DNA from: Onchocerca lupi
Lineage: Eukaryota; Nematoda; Chromadorea; Rhabditida; Onchocercidae
Reading direction: 5' to 3'
Length of the DNA stretch: 64,000 bases
NCBI GenBank assembly: GCA_028564675.1
Contig: JAOVVO010000083.1
Coordinates: 1-64,000 of the forward strand
Part shown: positions 36,781 through 50,600 of the stretch, one piece after another
Layout: each line of letters begins with the position of its first letter
How positions within the stretch are numbered: the stretch's first letter is position 1
Translations under genes and position numbers: made by a program
Notes under the pieces: generated by a model
Told to the model about the DNA's origin: nothing
The model's database searches: none
The model's input: the letters and a program-made list of their open reading frames with translations, nothing else

Positions 36781-37485
36781 TCAATTCATCATTGCTATCA
36801 CCAATGAAATACATTTTAGGAATTTATACTGACCATTTGGCAACGGAAGCAGGGAGCCGGCTTTATGATAAATTAGTCCTTTCACTTTGAAAGTTGGCAT
36901 GAATTGTGCCGTTACGATTTTTGGGCCGAACGACTCATTTGGAAGCACCGAGTTGTATTTTCTGATTTTAAAAAAGAAACGTTTTGATTCGGCGATATAT
37001 CCGGCAAGCAATAGCTCTGTGGTTCTTCAAGTTGAGGTAATTTAATTTTTGCGACGGTGCAACACATTTCTTTCGTTTCTCCATTAAATTTCAGAGCCTT
37101 TTAATAAGGACATACTTCAGTCATAGTGCCGACTGAGAACATACGGGCTCAAACTATAATCATCAGGGCGATTATAATTGAGTGATTGCTGAACACGGAG
37201 TCGTATTTGACGCTGATCAAAAGATACTAAAGGTGAAGTGGTGCGACATAGTTTCAAAGTGACGACAAACATGTTTATCACCAAAACGCTCCAATTCATG
37301 TCCAAAGGACAAAAATCGAACGCAACAACAGCAACAGTTCGGAGTTCGAAGGGTTTCAGTTCGAAAGCACAAAGCGACGCAACATTAGCAACAATCCGAC
37401 AATTCACTTGAATAGTATTCTTTCTATCAGCGAAAAAGGAATTTGCCTGGATGTTCTCGGATAATTGTTTGTTACGAAGAATCAC
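36781..37485 (-). pseudogene. Helitron N-terminal / pre-Rep remnant
   Basis: 36781-37011 contains KIRKYNSVL, SFGPKIV, FKVKGLIYHKAGSLLP, the signature preceding the Helitron-like replication initiator (HUH) domain. 37117-37485 is an upstream 122-codon piece ending at TAG. The catalytic HUH motif itself was not found as an open frame. Confidence 0.65.
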
Positions 37486-37932
37486 TCTTCATCAGTCAAT
37501 AAAACCTTTCTCAACAACATTCATCTTTGTCACATAAAACACAAAAAACTTCCTCACACCTATTGTTAACCTAGCCGAATCACGATAACAAGAATCAATC
37601 TCCAGTCCACCAAACTACAAATCAAATTACAAAGTATCAGTTTTTTTCCCAACAGTAGAAACATATGCTTTCTTTTCTTTTTTTCACTTAATCAGAGTGA
37701 GCTACAGAAACGCGAGTATAAAAACATGCGCGTATTCAAAAGCAACGTTGTGTCAAAAAATTTCAAAGCAATAGGTATAAACTTTTCGATATCTAAGATT
37801 TTGAATTAATATAGATAAGGAGCGTTTTAAGAACTTTCGGAGGTTTAAGATTTTGAACAAATGAACATTGACATTTTTATTTATATAGATTAACTGGAGC
37901 CGGACACGCAAAGCTTGGCTGGGTCCAACTAG

Positions 37933-40900
37933 TTAGCAATAATTATAATTTAACAAAACCTTTTATCTTAATATTGCGCAAAAATGTTCGTTTATTTCCG
38001 AATAATGTTGCAAAAACTCATAAAAAACTAGAATTACTTGGCCAAGAATTTGAGCAGCTGATAAGTATTATGATTACGATTGTAGCCAAGAAAAATGTTT
38101 TTTTATTTTGTATAGTAAGATAACAATTATCACAGGTATAATTTAAGCAAGCATAATACATTCCTGCTTCATTTATTGCAAGTACCATGGAAATAATTTG
38201 TTCGCCTTAATTATATTAGCATAACGGTAAACTATTTCTTTAGCGCATTTAAAAATGGGAAGGAAAAAGAAGCCAGTATTACTGAGCCTAGCACCACTGC
38301 AAGAATATTTATCAAAATCTACCGAAAATTTCGAATATAACAAGCTTATTATTGCATTATTACTGTAACAATATTGTAACAAATTTTAAGCACAAAAAAA
38401 AAAAATCGAAAAAAGATATCATAAATACTATTGCTAAATATATGGAATCAGTTAACTAATTATCAATCAAAGTAAATCAAAAAGTGAGCGGAAAATTGAG
38501 TATCATTAATAACAAATAATTGTGTAATAATTAATATTTTTCTCAGATAATGCAAAATTAAATGTTTTCATATTATACCAATTCTACTGCTATTCTTATT
38601 TTCTTTTTTTTTAAGTCTAAATGAGTTTTTCAGAGATATCTCCAAATATTGTGGGAGTAGATCTTATCAATTAATATCTGGGCTTTGAGATAATCATTTT
38701 TTTTTTTTTAAAGTACCACTGAAAATTATTTAACAAGTAGTAACACATTCTAAGCATTATATAATTAATAAAAACTTTCATAAAGCTAAAATTTCAAAAT
38801 AATGTGCCTCAGATCTTTCATGATTTTCTAAAATCTAATTATCTCCTAAATCTTAAGTAATATGCATTAAGAAATTTATAATAGAATAAATTAATAAATT
38901 TGTTTCTAAATATTATGCAAATTTTTGCCAAACAAGCATAAATTATGATGTTAAACTTATTTCGACCTTAGCTTCAATTTCTTACCATTTTTAAGACTTA
39001 TTACATATTCACCTATATTCATCTCAATTTATATTAATTATTCACTGGTATTCATTCATATATGAATGAATATATATTTAGGTTATTTACTTATATTCGA
39101 TTATATTTATTTTATTAATTCATATGAAATTATCATATTACTATAATATAATCCTAAAATAAAGGAACAGGAAGAAAATGAAATACAGCAAAATGAATCA
39201 ATCAATTTGAAACCAAAGTAAATAAAACAGAAATTTTAAGTAACTTGAAAGAGTTGTTCGTCCCTTTTCCTCCTCCAAACTCATTCTTTCTTCTTAATTC
39301 AATCAAAGTTTTCTTTTTTTTTTTTTTTTAATTTAGCCTATTTACTTTGCATTTTTTTTAATGCTAACTTCGATTGGAATATTTTATTTTACTTCTATGT
39401 TGAATTTTGCTATCATCAAAACATTATTATGAATTTTGCTGAAAAGCACAAATTCATAACAATGCAAAATATGGCACTGATACATAGCTTACTGTAATTA
39501 ATAAGTCAAATAAGAAAATGTTTTTCCACAGCAAAAAAAAAATTGAAAATAATTTCCAAAGTCTTTTTTATCTTCTTTTTGTCCTATTTATGTTTTTAAT
39601 CATATTATTTTTTAGTATTAGGATGAAAAATAACGATAAATTAAATCACAAATTTGAATTAATATCCTCAGTTAAGATTACACAGTGCTATTTTCAGTAT
39701 TTAGTGAGCAAAATAATTTGGAATTATTTCAGGGTTTAGAAGTATTCGTAGTTATAGTTAAAAATTATCAAAGTAAGAAAAATTTCTATACCGAATTATG
39801 CTAATTCCAAATAGTACTGGTAATATTTATGGCGAAAAAAAGATAAATTACAAGTGACAAACGATCACTGAATAAATAAATGCACTAAAAAAATTTTTAA
39901 TCTCCTAACATAAAATGACTAAAACAAAATAAAATAAAAATTAAAAAATGAAGTAAGAACAAAATAAAACTAATGAGAGAAGAGAACATTTAACAGAAAA
40001 ATTATGCTGCCATGAAATTTGAATTGAAAATTGAAAAACATGGATATTGATAAGAAGGGAAAAAAGCTATGTTTTTAAACGAAAGAAAGTTAACACTATG
40101 ATATAATTTAAAAAAATATTTAAAAAGGTCTTTTGGTGCGACGAACTACTTCCTATATCAATCATTTCAATTAATCAATTATTGACTGAAATTACTTAAA
40201 CAAATAAAAATCAAATGTTTTAAAAAAAATTAATAAAAGAAAACAAAGCAGTGAGAAATTGAATGAGTCAATAGTGTGCGAATATAAATATACTAATAAA
40301 CTTATCAAAATTGATCGGTTATTTCATACTACTTAATTGTTTAGTTATTACTGAATATATAAAATACTTTTAAAAGATTAGAATTGTGTATTTCATATTA
40401 AATCATTTCCAGATCAAGGCTATAAAGATTATAATAAATTAGATTTTATTCTATCATTCTATACTATAATTTTAGGGACTTTATAAGGATTTAAAATGAA
40501 AATAGTAAAATGAAAAAAAAGAGAAAGGAACAAAAATACACGGATGTTGAGATGTTCGGAAATTTTTAAGAGTTAATTCTCAAAAATATCTCATAAAAGA
40601 TGTATCCAATGAACGAATAATATCTTTTAAAAGTCGGCTGTTGGCTACTCCAATTTTAAAGTAGCTAAATGTTAGCTAAATGTTAGCTACTTCAAAATTG
40701 GAGTAGCCAACAGCCGACTTTTAAAAGATATTATTCGTTCATTGGATACATCTTTTATGAGATATTTTTGAGAAGTCAAATATTTGAAGAGTTTTCTATC
40801 TCATAAGTTGATATTTAAAGAGTTAGCTGCTTTAAAAGATGAATACTTTAAGAGTTAACCCCAGAAAAAAATGTATATATACATATACATTAAGAGGAAA

Positions 40901-42832
40901 AAAAAATCTCGAAAATTTGAAAAACTTCAGCGTAAGTTTCCAAGGATCATTTGATGATGATTGATGAATAGTTTGCTCGATAACTGCTTACTCTCGGCTT
41001 TTTCTTTTTTTTAATTTATCACTTTTTATTCTTTTGAGTGTCATATTGATTCGATGCAAATTTTTTTATGAAATGATGGCAAATCCAAAAATCTGTGGGA
41101 TACATCGAAGTCATTAATCTTATCAGCAGTCTAAGCGACAAATACAGACGCTGTAAATGCACATTCAAATTTAAAAAATTTTCCATTTAGCCTAAAAAAT
41201 CGTTAAAGTTTACAGAAAAGGAAAGGAAAAGATGTCGTTCACGTGAAGAAAAAAAAAAAAAGAAAGGAAAAAACAAAGCAGACTTGATAATTTTTTGAAA
41301 AAAGTTTAAAAGACAAAAAAAAAACCCATTTATTCATACAATCACAAAAACAAGACAAATAATATACGAAGAATTGTTAAATCAGTCGTTTATTAAATCG
41401 AGTGATTGTTGGTTTGAACTTATTTGATTGATATGCTCAATTAAATTTGATTAATTCCATTCAATCAATATTTGGAATTTTGCATTAGTCGATTTCATCC
41501 ATATATACATATATGAAAGATTATTGTTAATTCAAAAATTTGATTAATTCTTTGAAGTTGATTTTTGAAATGAAAAACTTAATATTGAAAAATACTTATA
41601 AATAATATTTCATATCTTGACACAATAAGTTTATATATTTTGCTGCTATGACAAAAAGTAAAACTTTAAAGCTGATATTATCATCAAATTTTTCTTCCAT
41701 CAAATCAATAATTTATTTTATGCGACATTAATTAGGAGTATTCGAATGCTAATTCTTTGTGCGAAGAATCTTTGAATTGTTAAGCAAAATCGCAAATGAC
41801 ACATTTCAAGTGATCAATAATTTAATTTTACCCTAAGGCGATGTTAAACAGAACATTTAAATGTCAATTCTCTATGCAATAGAATTTTTTGGTTTTGAAG
41901 TAAAATCACAGATGACACGTTTCAGCTATAAAAAAGCAAAAAAAAAAGAAGAAAGAAAAGGAAAGAAAAGAGAAGCAACTAGTTTACAAAAAAAAGATCT
42001 TTTAATTTATTATTGTGACATTAAAAATACTATCTTTCATAAATAAAAAGAAAGGACATTTAATCATTTTCCAGTTAGTTGATATAACTATCATTAAATG
42101 ATAAATTATTTCGTCAACATTCGATCATAAATATCTGCGGCAACAATATGCGATAATTAAATTAATTTCCAAAAATAAAAAAAAAAACGCCAAATAATTT
42201 CATCTTTTATAACAACATTATCACCTTGAATTGAAAAATCGCACAAGTTTCTTCAATAAAATTTTGCAATAATTTTTTTTGTGCTTAATAACTGACAATA
42301 TCATGCAATTTGGCATTGATCACGGATAGCGGCATTAGTATTTTTGAACATATTACTTAATCGGCGTACTTTATTGCTAGTTCTGTTATTCGCTGTGGTC
42401 AAGAAAACTTTTTAAACTTTGTGACACGACTTAAAGATTATATCTAAAAAGTTTCAAAAGAAAAAATGGCTTTGTTTAACTACATTTTATCATTTGGCCA
42501 ATGATTTGAAGCCAATTTATGCATGAAAATTTCTTTTTTCAGTAAATTCGGCAACTTTTGAGACTTTTTTCAATTTTTTCTTTGCAAAATCAATGATTGT
42601 TAAGACTTTGTTATAGTTGCTATTCAGGAAAAAAGTGCGATCAAAAATTGGTTTTTCAAGTGGAAAAGTAAATTTTCTATTGCAAATAATTGAGATTGAG
42701 ATCTAATTTATTGACAAAGAAATTTGAAAACAAAAAATTAGTAGAAAAAGGACCAAAAAAAAATTTGAAAAATGAAAGAAAGATGAAAATGCACAAAATT
42801 TTGCAGTATAAATAATCACTTAAATAATAAAA
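37933..42832. other. Gene-poor interval right of Helitron
   Basis: Contains the 91-base-arm palindrome at 40577-40774. A plus-strand frame at 38220-38338 after an acceptor (ATATTAG) is protein-like (FFSAFKNGKEKEASITEP) but isolated. Otherwise AT-rich with A/T runs. Confidence 0.5.
40577..40774. repeat. Near-perfect inverted repeat, 91-base arms, 16-base spacer
   Basis: The left arm 40577-40667 and right arm 40684-40774 are reverse complements with a single mismatch (A at 40658, C at 40693). In a minus-strand transcript that position would be a G-U wobble, so the stem would be continuous. The spacer and inner ends repeat GTTAGCTAAAT. AAGAGTTA occurs just outside on the left and twice on the right. 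Could be a fold-back element, a source of double-stranded RNA, or an amplification/assembly fold-back. Confidence 0.97.
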
Positions 42833-44658
42833 TTATGACTTAAAAGTTAAAGTTTTTGTCTTGTAGTAAATTTTTAATTGTAATTTAATTTTCTTTTCCT
42901 TTTTTTTCTGTTCAATTATCGGCCTCTTGATCAAATTGCAGAAAAAAATTCTTCCATTTGCAAATGATAAACCGAATAAATGAAACTTCAACAAGCCTAT
43001 TTTTGACATTTTCTCCTTAAATATGCTGCACGAAAATGTCAAGAAAATGAAATTTCGATTATAAAAGAAAAATAAATGATAAGGTTCAGGAATTTTTTCG
43101 AATTCAAATTTTTAACAATTTATGCTGATTTCATTCATTTTTCCTATTTGCCAATTTCAGGGAAAAAAAAAGAAGGAAAAAGACGTGAAAAAGAGCAAAA
43201 TATGGACAAAGAGGGAGAAAAAAGGAGTCAAGAGTTGATAAAGAAAAATCATACTACCATTTTAAAAAATTTCAAATGTGACGAAATATGATAAAATATT
43301 TCTGATATCAATAAACAAACCATTGTTTGTATATCATTCAGCAATTTAATTTGTTTATCAAATTTATCATTTTATGCTTGTGTATACTGATAGTATTCAT
43401 CACGAGCTCTTTTTAATATCTCAAAAAAAAAAAGTGCCGGCTAATATAATAAATTTAATAATAGATGTATCAAAAATACTTCGTTAATCAAAGAAATGCA
43501 ATATTCAAGCATTAAATATTGATTAATTTCTGATTTTGTAAGAATGAACTGATATTTCCATTCTCTCAACACTGTAGTTATAATTTGAATCAAAAATTTA
43601 TAATCCTTACATCAAGTCTTGTAGCAGTATCTCCGTTAATCGTAGTTCGATATCTTTTTCGCATTTCGCAACTAGTTCTTTAAGCTTTTTGAAATTATTT
43701 AAATTGAAATTAATTGAAAAACAATTCCAAATTTAGTCCATTACCGATTCCATTACCGTATTCCATTACCTATTGCTTACTTATTAGCTGGAATTGATAC
43801 ATAAAATTGAAATGCATCTGAAATTATTTTGATCGAACATTTTTCTTGCATATAAAGGATTCATCATCATGCTAAAACTTTAACTGAAAATAGCGAAATT
43901 TGAAATGAACGATAGGCAGTTTAAAAAAAAAAAAAACAATTATTACGAATTCCATTCATAAGAATATGTTTGGGATTATTCTTGTTTAATTTCTAATAAA
44001 TTGAGGAAAGAGAATTTTTATCAGAAAAAAAAATAATAAATATTATGGTCAAATTAAAAAGCAAAAAGAAGAAAGGAAGATCAAAAACGAGAAAATCGAC
44101 GCAAATTTAAATTTACATGGAAAATCTTTCAGCTTCATAAATTTTTCCGTTCGACGCTTCCATTTCAGGCTATTTTCTTGTTCATCTTTTGAAACCGGAA
44201 AGTAAAAAGATATTTGAAAAGTTTGGGAATTATTCATATTTTAGGTCTAGATTGAATATTTTTTTATTAGAATATTTTCATTTCTTAACCATTTTTTGTT
44301 TCTCCTTTAAAACAATAATTTAAGCTGTTAGATGAAATTTTTCCTAATAACCAATACTTTCTTCTTTTTCATTAATTTTAAATGTTTTATGTAATCAATC
44401 ATTTCAATTTTTTGAGTTTTTATGGATAGATTTTTAGCAGTTACTTAATGACAATACATAAAGTATATGTATATATGTAAAAATATTCAATATATCAAAA
44501 TCTAAAAGCAGCTGCAATAAAAGTATCCGTCTACAAATTAAATTTATCACCTGCACATCACTTTTATGTGATAGAGATCGTGGTATAGCGGCACCGTTAC
44601 TAGTTGAAGCTAATGATACCTTTGATATCGACGAATTGCTTGCTGCAAACTTCTTCAT
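42833..44658 (-). CDS. Unrecognised gene, first exons (end uncertain)
   Basis: Exon 1, 44551-44658: ATG, 36 codons rich in Ser/Ala (KKFAASNSSISKVS, then AAIPRSLSHKSDVQ) ending CAG/GTGATA. Exon 2, 43611-43684, same phase: KELVAKCEKDIELRLTEIL, a probable coiled coil, ending AT/GTAAGG. A possible last exon, 42833-43025, fits the phase after TTCGTGCAG and stops at TAA, giving a 124-aa protein, but it is Lys-rich and may be chance. Another exon-like stretch at about 44133-44200 does not fit the phase. No signal peptide. No family assigned; a small coiled-coil adaptor is one possibility. Confidence 0.4.
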
Positions 44659-47600
44659 TTTCCTCTAAAATTTCTTTTTTTCTTTCAGTTTAAACTAATT
44701 TCAAACTACTATTTTGCATTTAACTCAAATTAATATTCGTATTAAAATAAATGTTTGTCAATTTTTTTACTTGAGATAATTTAAGCTTAAGTTAATATTT
44801 GCATTTAGCCAGTAGTTGAATACTGATTTGATTTATCAAAAAGAGAATTTGTTATTTTTTTATTACAAATTGTCGTTGATGATACTGAACTTTAATCACC
44901 AATAAATGGTAAATAATTCAGAATAAAAGTAAAAAAACGGCCTCGATAAGTTTTTACTGCACTTTAGTTAATTTTCAGTTAATTTTTTTATGTTATACTT
45001 ACTTACTAAACATATATATGTATATAGATGGGAATTTTCATATTTGATGAAAAATAAGTTCAATTCAAATATTCCTGGTAGAAGAAATGTAAGAGAACAG
45101 GAAGGAGGAGAAAATTAGATCCAATGACTGCATAGAAATTTAATAAAATTTAAATATAGAAATTCCATTAGTTAAATTTTTCTGAGTAAAATGAACTTTC
45201 TCTCACTTTTTGTTATTTTTTCTTCCGCTTCTTTTTCATTTTCTTGTCATATGCCCATAAATATACATATTTCATTGCGGGAAAAATTGAAGTTAGGATT
45301 TAGTAGATAAATTTCTCTACGAATGGAATTACTTCAAATTTTAATTTTGAGTGTTCAGGCATTGCTGGAATTTCCAATTTTGTTTATTGCAATCTCAACA
45401 ATTGCATCTTTTGGGCTGCGGAGTATTTTGTCTGATACTCATTACCTGGCATTTTTGTTCTCAAAACTAATTCAGTTCTTTTATAGATATATCTTTCTTA
45501 TTATATAATCAACCTAGCACTAATAGAATATATTTAAATTATGTATGCTATTGTCACTATTATTGCAATAATTTAGAAGACTAAATGCTCTACTAAATTT
45601 CTGAAGAGATAAATATTTATTTAAGGCATTTTAAAATTAAAGTTTCGTTTGATTTTGAAAATATTTCCTGAAGTATCTTGTCGAAAGCAATAAATTTCCT
45701 TCATCTTATCATTTTTCTCGCAATTTTCGTTCCCTCTCCCTATCTATTTTTTAATTAAACTGCATAAGTAACAATAATCACGAACTGCAGAAACTATAAA
45801 TAGCCACCTGACCACTCAATTGATCAATTTAAAAGACAATAATATAAAATGCTCGGGTGATTTTAATTCTTTCAATATAGATAATTGAATGCGAAAATCC
45901 AGCAGAAATCCATTTATTGAGTGGTTGAAATGAAAAGAGGTAAAAAAAAAAGGAAAGATTGACTTCATTTCATCTATCGCTAGAATTTGCAATCATGTTA
46001 TGTTAATCATTATATTATTTATCATTTCTATGTCAACTTTGTCATCTCAATACTTACTTTTTTCTTGCCACTCATAATAGCAGTCTCATTGAGTTAGTTT
46101 AATATTCCACTGTTTACAGCTATAAATAATTTATATTATTCCCGAGAAATATTCATAAATAACTTTGATCATGGTGCAACCTAATTTTCCATATTATTTA
46201 TTATTTATTCCATTTCGTTAAATTTGCCATTTTCCAGACTTGAAGTATACAAATGAAATTTCGAAAGCCTTATCAATCATTTGTTTCATTTCATTTGATT
46301 GAATCTAATAGATTACATCTTAGTCTATTTGCTGGCAATGAAAAATTAAATAGTCATTTTATTTGGCTAAAATTAGATAAATTTTAAATAAAATCAGTCC
46401 AAGCATAGTTTGAATTCATTATTATTTGTCATATTTCTAAGCTAGTACTTGATGTTTGTCTTTATGTAAAAACCATTGCTTATGACTAATTGATATAAAG
46501 TTAATAATAATAACAACAATTTTTAGCAAAATTGAATTCAAAATCTGTAAATTGGAAATCGAAAAAATAAAAAAAGAAAAATTAGGTCGGAAAAATATTA
46601 TAATCGGTATAACCGTAACGATAAAAATTATTAATTCGGATATTTGTTTGATAATTATATTTAGTAATAAATTACAATAAAGAGTAAGCGATATATATAA
46701 TTAAGGAATGAAATTCCTCCATCTACTAATTTTTTATTTCTTTATCTAGTTTCTATATTTATTATTCTTATTTCCAGTATATATTTTTTACATTATAAGC
46801 TCCCATTATAATATCCTTCTTATTACAAGCTTTTATAATAATAATAATAGTATTATTAATGTAAATGAATTTTTTTAGACATTTTAAGGATAAATTTTAG
46901 ATTATCAGAATCTAGTTTATGGCAAAATGAGAAAAAAAAAGACAAAAAATTAGCTTAATAATTAAATGAATGTTCTGTAGCGTATAATTCATTCGAAATA
47001 CTAATTTGAGCTAAGTTTAATTTTATAATTACGAATGGAGAGGCTAATTTTCTTCATCACTTATTTCATTTATATTAATTCTAACAAGAATAACTTGATA
47101 TAAATCCTATTTTCTAATAATCTAAAAAAAAAGCTCTTTTAATATTCTTCCCTATTATAAGCTTCCATAATAATTGAAATGTGTACATTTTTGCTTTTCT
47201 GATTCTTTTCTTTTTTATTTTAGTTTGATTTATCTGTAATTAATCTAATTAAAGACAATCATGCCGAACACGCGGGATACTGTCATCTCTATCATGCACG
47301 TGACAATCATTAGTTCCTTTATGATAGCTTTATTTATCAATAATTAAGGATGATTATTATTTTTTCTCCAAATTCTTTTTTCATATGAATAAATAACAAT
47401 CAGTGCAAGTATCGTATTCATAGGAATAATAAGTGAAATAAGTAAAATGATATCGAAGATTTTCCAGGCGTGTTTTTATATCATCATGAAGCTAGCAAAT
47501 AGTTATTAGCAAAATTTAAATTGGAAAAGGGAAAAAATAGGATTTGAAAATATTTTGGTTTTTGATTACTTAAAAATATTCGTATTTCATCTTATAGAAG

Positions 47601-50600
47601 AGTTACTATCGAAAAATTATTATCTCAGCAGCAGACTTCTTTTTACATTTGAATTGAATTTAAGATATATAATCAGTAATTAATTTCCAAGTGCTGTATA
47701 GTAGTAATAATTGCATTAATGTCAAGGAAATGGTTGATGGAAAAACGTTGGAATAGCAATAACTTTTATATATATTACAATATTGTTTACGCACGTGATA
47801 CACGATTTTTCCATTCCACGTTTTTCCTTACTTCTTCGTAATATCAGAATCTTCCATCAAATCAGCGACTTATTATCTTCCACAAAAATGTATTTATGAA
47901 ACTATAAAAATTAGCTGAATAAAAAAGTTTATGTTTTATATATACTTATATAAATATTGAAAAAGCGCGAACATAGTAGAAAAAATTTTGCATCATTCTC
48001 CAAGAAATTTCCATTTCTTTCTACAAGTGATTACTTAGAGTTAATTTTCTATATTTCCACTGAACTCTTTTCTCTGCAATTAATTTTTTTCTAGAATAAA
48101 AAAAAAGCAATTTTAAAGCATACTGCTAGAACGAATCAAAGGAAGTTTTACTGATTAGGAGAAAGTATAAGACGAAACATGATTGCCTTTATCTTCTTTG
48201 AGAACTTATCCTATTTGCTTAAATAATTGTATTTTTTTTGTGAAAGAATCAGTGGAATTAATGATCTTAATTTAAGTCAATAATTTCTGTACAATTTTTC
48301 CTTTTGTAAGAATTTTAGCTAATATCATTTTCTTTTTATTTTCTTCTTGATGAACATATGAAATAAGATTCACTAAGTCGAAAAACTGAAAGTAATAACC
48401 TTTTTCAATGAGATGTAAAACTTTTGGTTGATATGTTGAACTTCGGAAATTTTGTCGGTATTATATTAATAAATTAGTTTCACAATAGTCAAATAAAAAT
48501 TGACACTATTAATTTTTGTTTGACTATTTAAATAACGAATGGTATGGTATTAAATTATTTATTTAATATATGATTTGATTTATACTGAAATAACATGTAA
48601 ATATCTCCTAAAATAGCTAACAAATTTTTAAAAAAATTGACAAGTACATATGTACTTCAGTTACGTTATAAAATAAATATCCCAAGTTCCAGACTCTACA
48701 TTAGATTAAAATTTTACATTTCATTGAATAAGTTTATCGCTTTCAACTTAATGTACAATCTGGGATTGCTGTTCATATACTTTTTCAACTTTTATGAATT
48801 TTACATTTACGAAATAATATGCAGCCATTTAATGGTAACTGCAACAAAATTATTCAACGTAAATGGAGCTCCTTTCTCTATTTCTTAAGTTTATAATTTT
48901 GAAAGTTCAATATATCAACTAAAGTTTCACAACTCATTGGATAGGTTTATCGCTTTCAATTTTTATATTTTTGTGCAATTATCTCAATTTTGCCTGTGGA
49001 AATATTTCTAACTGAACAACTGCAAACTATTTCTATGATATTAAAAAAGCAGTCAAGATTTTGCCACATTTACATCATTTCCGACTCGATCATCTGAATC
49101 TGGATTGATATCAGTACAACAAGTGATTAAGGCAATTTCAAAGTAATTTTTCTCTTTTTTCCAGCATCCTGAAAGAAAACTGGAAAAAAATTCTATCGAA
49201 ATTTTCGAACTTATCAAAAAGGCTTTTATTATATTATTTTAACTTTTAACTTGAAAATTTAATTCAATCTAAGAGTTAATTTTTGTAAAAATTACTAGGA
49301 AGTTCTTTATATCTTCATTAAGTAATATCTTTTGATATATTTACCAATTCAGAATTGTTGACATTGAAGAATTTTAAATTAATCAGTTTCAAACTCTGAT
49401 TTTCGCATTCATGCATTGCATGTTTTAGGCTAATCATTTTAAACGTTTGATATCTTTTACATTTACATATTTCACATATATCTCTATTCTCACTATTGCT
49501 TTTGTAAAAAGATTGTAGAAAGACTCTATTCAGAAGAATAAAATTCGAACGGCAAAATTTTCTATTCATTTTTCAAGGATAATTATGAATCTGTTATGTT
49601 GCATAACTAATATTATATCAATGAGCATGGCTATTTTGGAAATTTTGATCTCCTAGGTTATTGATGAGTGATGAAACAACACAAAATTCAACACGTTCTA
49701 TGAAAAAAAATTTTGACATTTTTCGAAAAACATAAAATTTCTGAGTAATTTCTGAAGGATTCTGTATTTTCTGAATTTCAGAATTCTTATTTCATTGAAT
49801 TCATATTTAGCTGTCAAATAATTATGCAAACAGCTTTTATTGGAAATTTAGGTCTCCTCTAGCAATTAATAATCCATTACTTTCCACTAATTAATTGCCT
49901 TTCCCACTTTTCTTCGAGAAAAATCAGTCAAGTTTTAGAATATGAATAGAATTAGTTATGCATCTGTAGAATCATAAAAAAAAACCGATGAGATTCGATC
50001 AAAAACAAAATTAAAAAAGCGTAAATACAGTGTTCCCTGTAGGCCGAAAATGGAAATTTGTTAATTTTTTTTATATGCATGTAAAGTTTAATGAACAAAA
50101 TATTAAACTAATTTGAAAATGAGTTACTCCTTCCAATCGATAGTAAATCTAGAGAAAATTAGCATTTATATATTGTATAAAATCAATTTCCTGTAATAAA
50201 AATTTATAGACATAAAGATTGACCTTATATTCGACAATTTTGTCTTTTATTTAAATTTCTACAACTATAATTTTTCAAAATTAACCTTATCTTTAATTCT
50301 ATTTCATTTAAAGTGAGTATAAGCATTGTTCGGGATATAAGTGCAATAATTTTCCGGCGATTACATACTAAGATATATTTATATATCTAACTGAGATTTT
50401 TTTGAAATGCTTTTTATTGATTAAAATTGCGTTTATTGGGATTTTTTTATAAATCTATATCAATTTGTATTTGCATATTAACCGTTCACTGATTTTATTT
50501 TATTCAAATACCTAAAAGTTAAATGTCATCGGAATTTGTGGCGAATGTATTTTAAAAGAAGTAATTAATGGAAATGCTGTATCATTTGATTAAGTTGATT

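Larger units (their letters stand above)
33700..37932 (-). mobile_element. Degraded autonomous Helitron (Rep/PIF1-helicase type)
   Basis: The block has a higher GC content than its surroundings. Read on the minus strand in order, it carries remnants of a Helitron polyprotein: a pre-Rep segment (KIRKYN, GSLLPLP) at 36781-37011, a linker segment at 36197-36379, a PIF1-helicase Walker A region at about 35805-35835, and helicase body and C-terminal pieces down to about 34700. Stops and frameshifts separate them. At the right edge, CGGACACGCAAAG, GGCTGGGTCC and CTAG (37929-37932) resemble a Helitron/Helentron terminus. The left limit is approximate. Rolling-circle transposition would need an intact copy elsewhere. 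Confidence 0.8.

Noticed and set aside
38220..38338. Plus-strand exon-like frame just right of the Helitron
   Set aside because: No partner exon or donor, and a competing minus-strand frame covers the same bases.
45323..45508. 61-codon plus-strand ATG frame, hydrophobic
   Set aside because: No context; the minus strand has an equally plausible short terminal exon here. Neither could be extended.
49318..49569. Minus-strand ATG frame with Cys residues and a Leu-rich, LRR-like stretch
   Set aside because: No true LRR spacing, no signal peptide, and its phase does not match the exon at 49053-49168.
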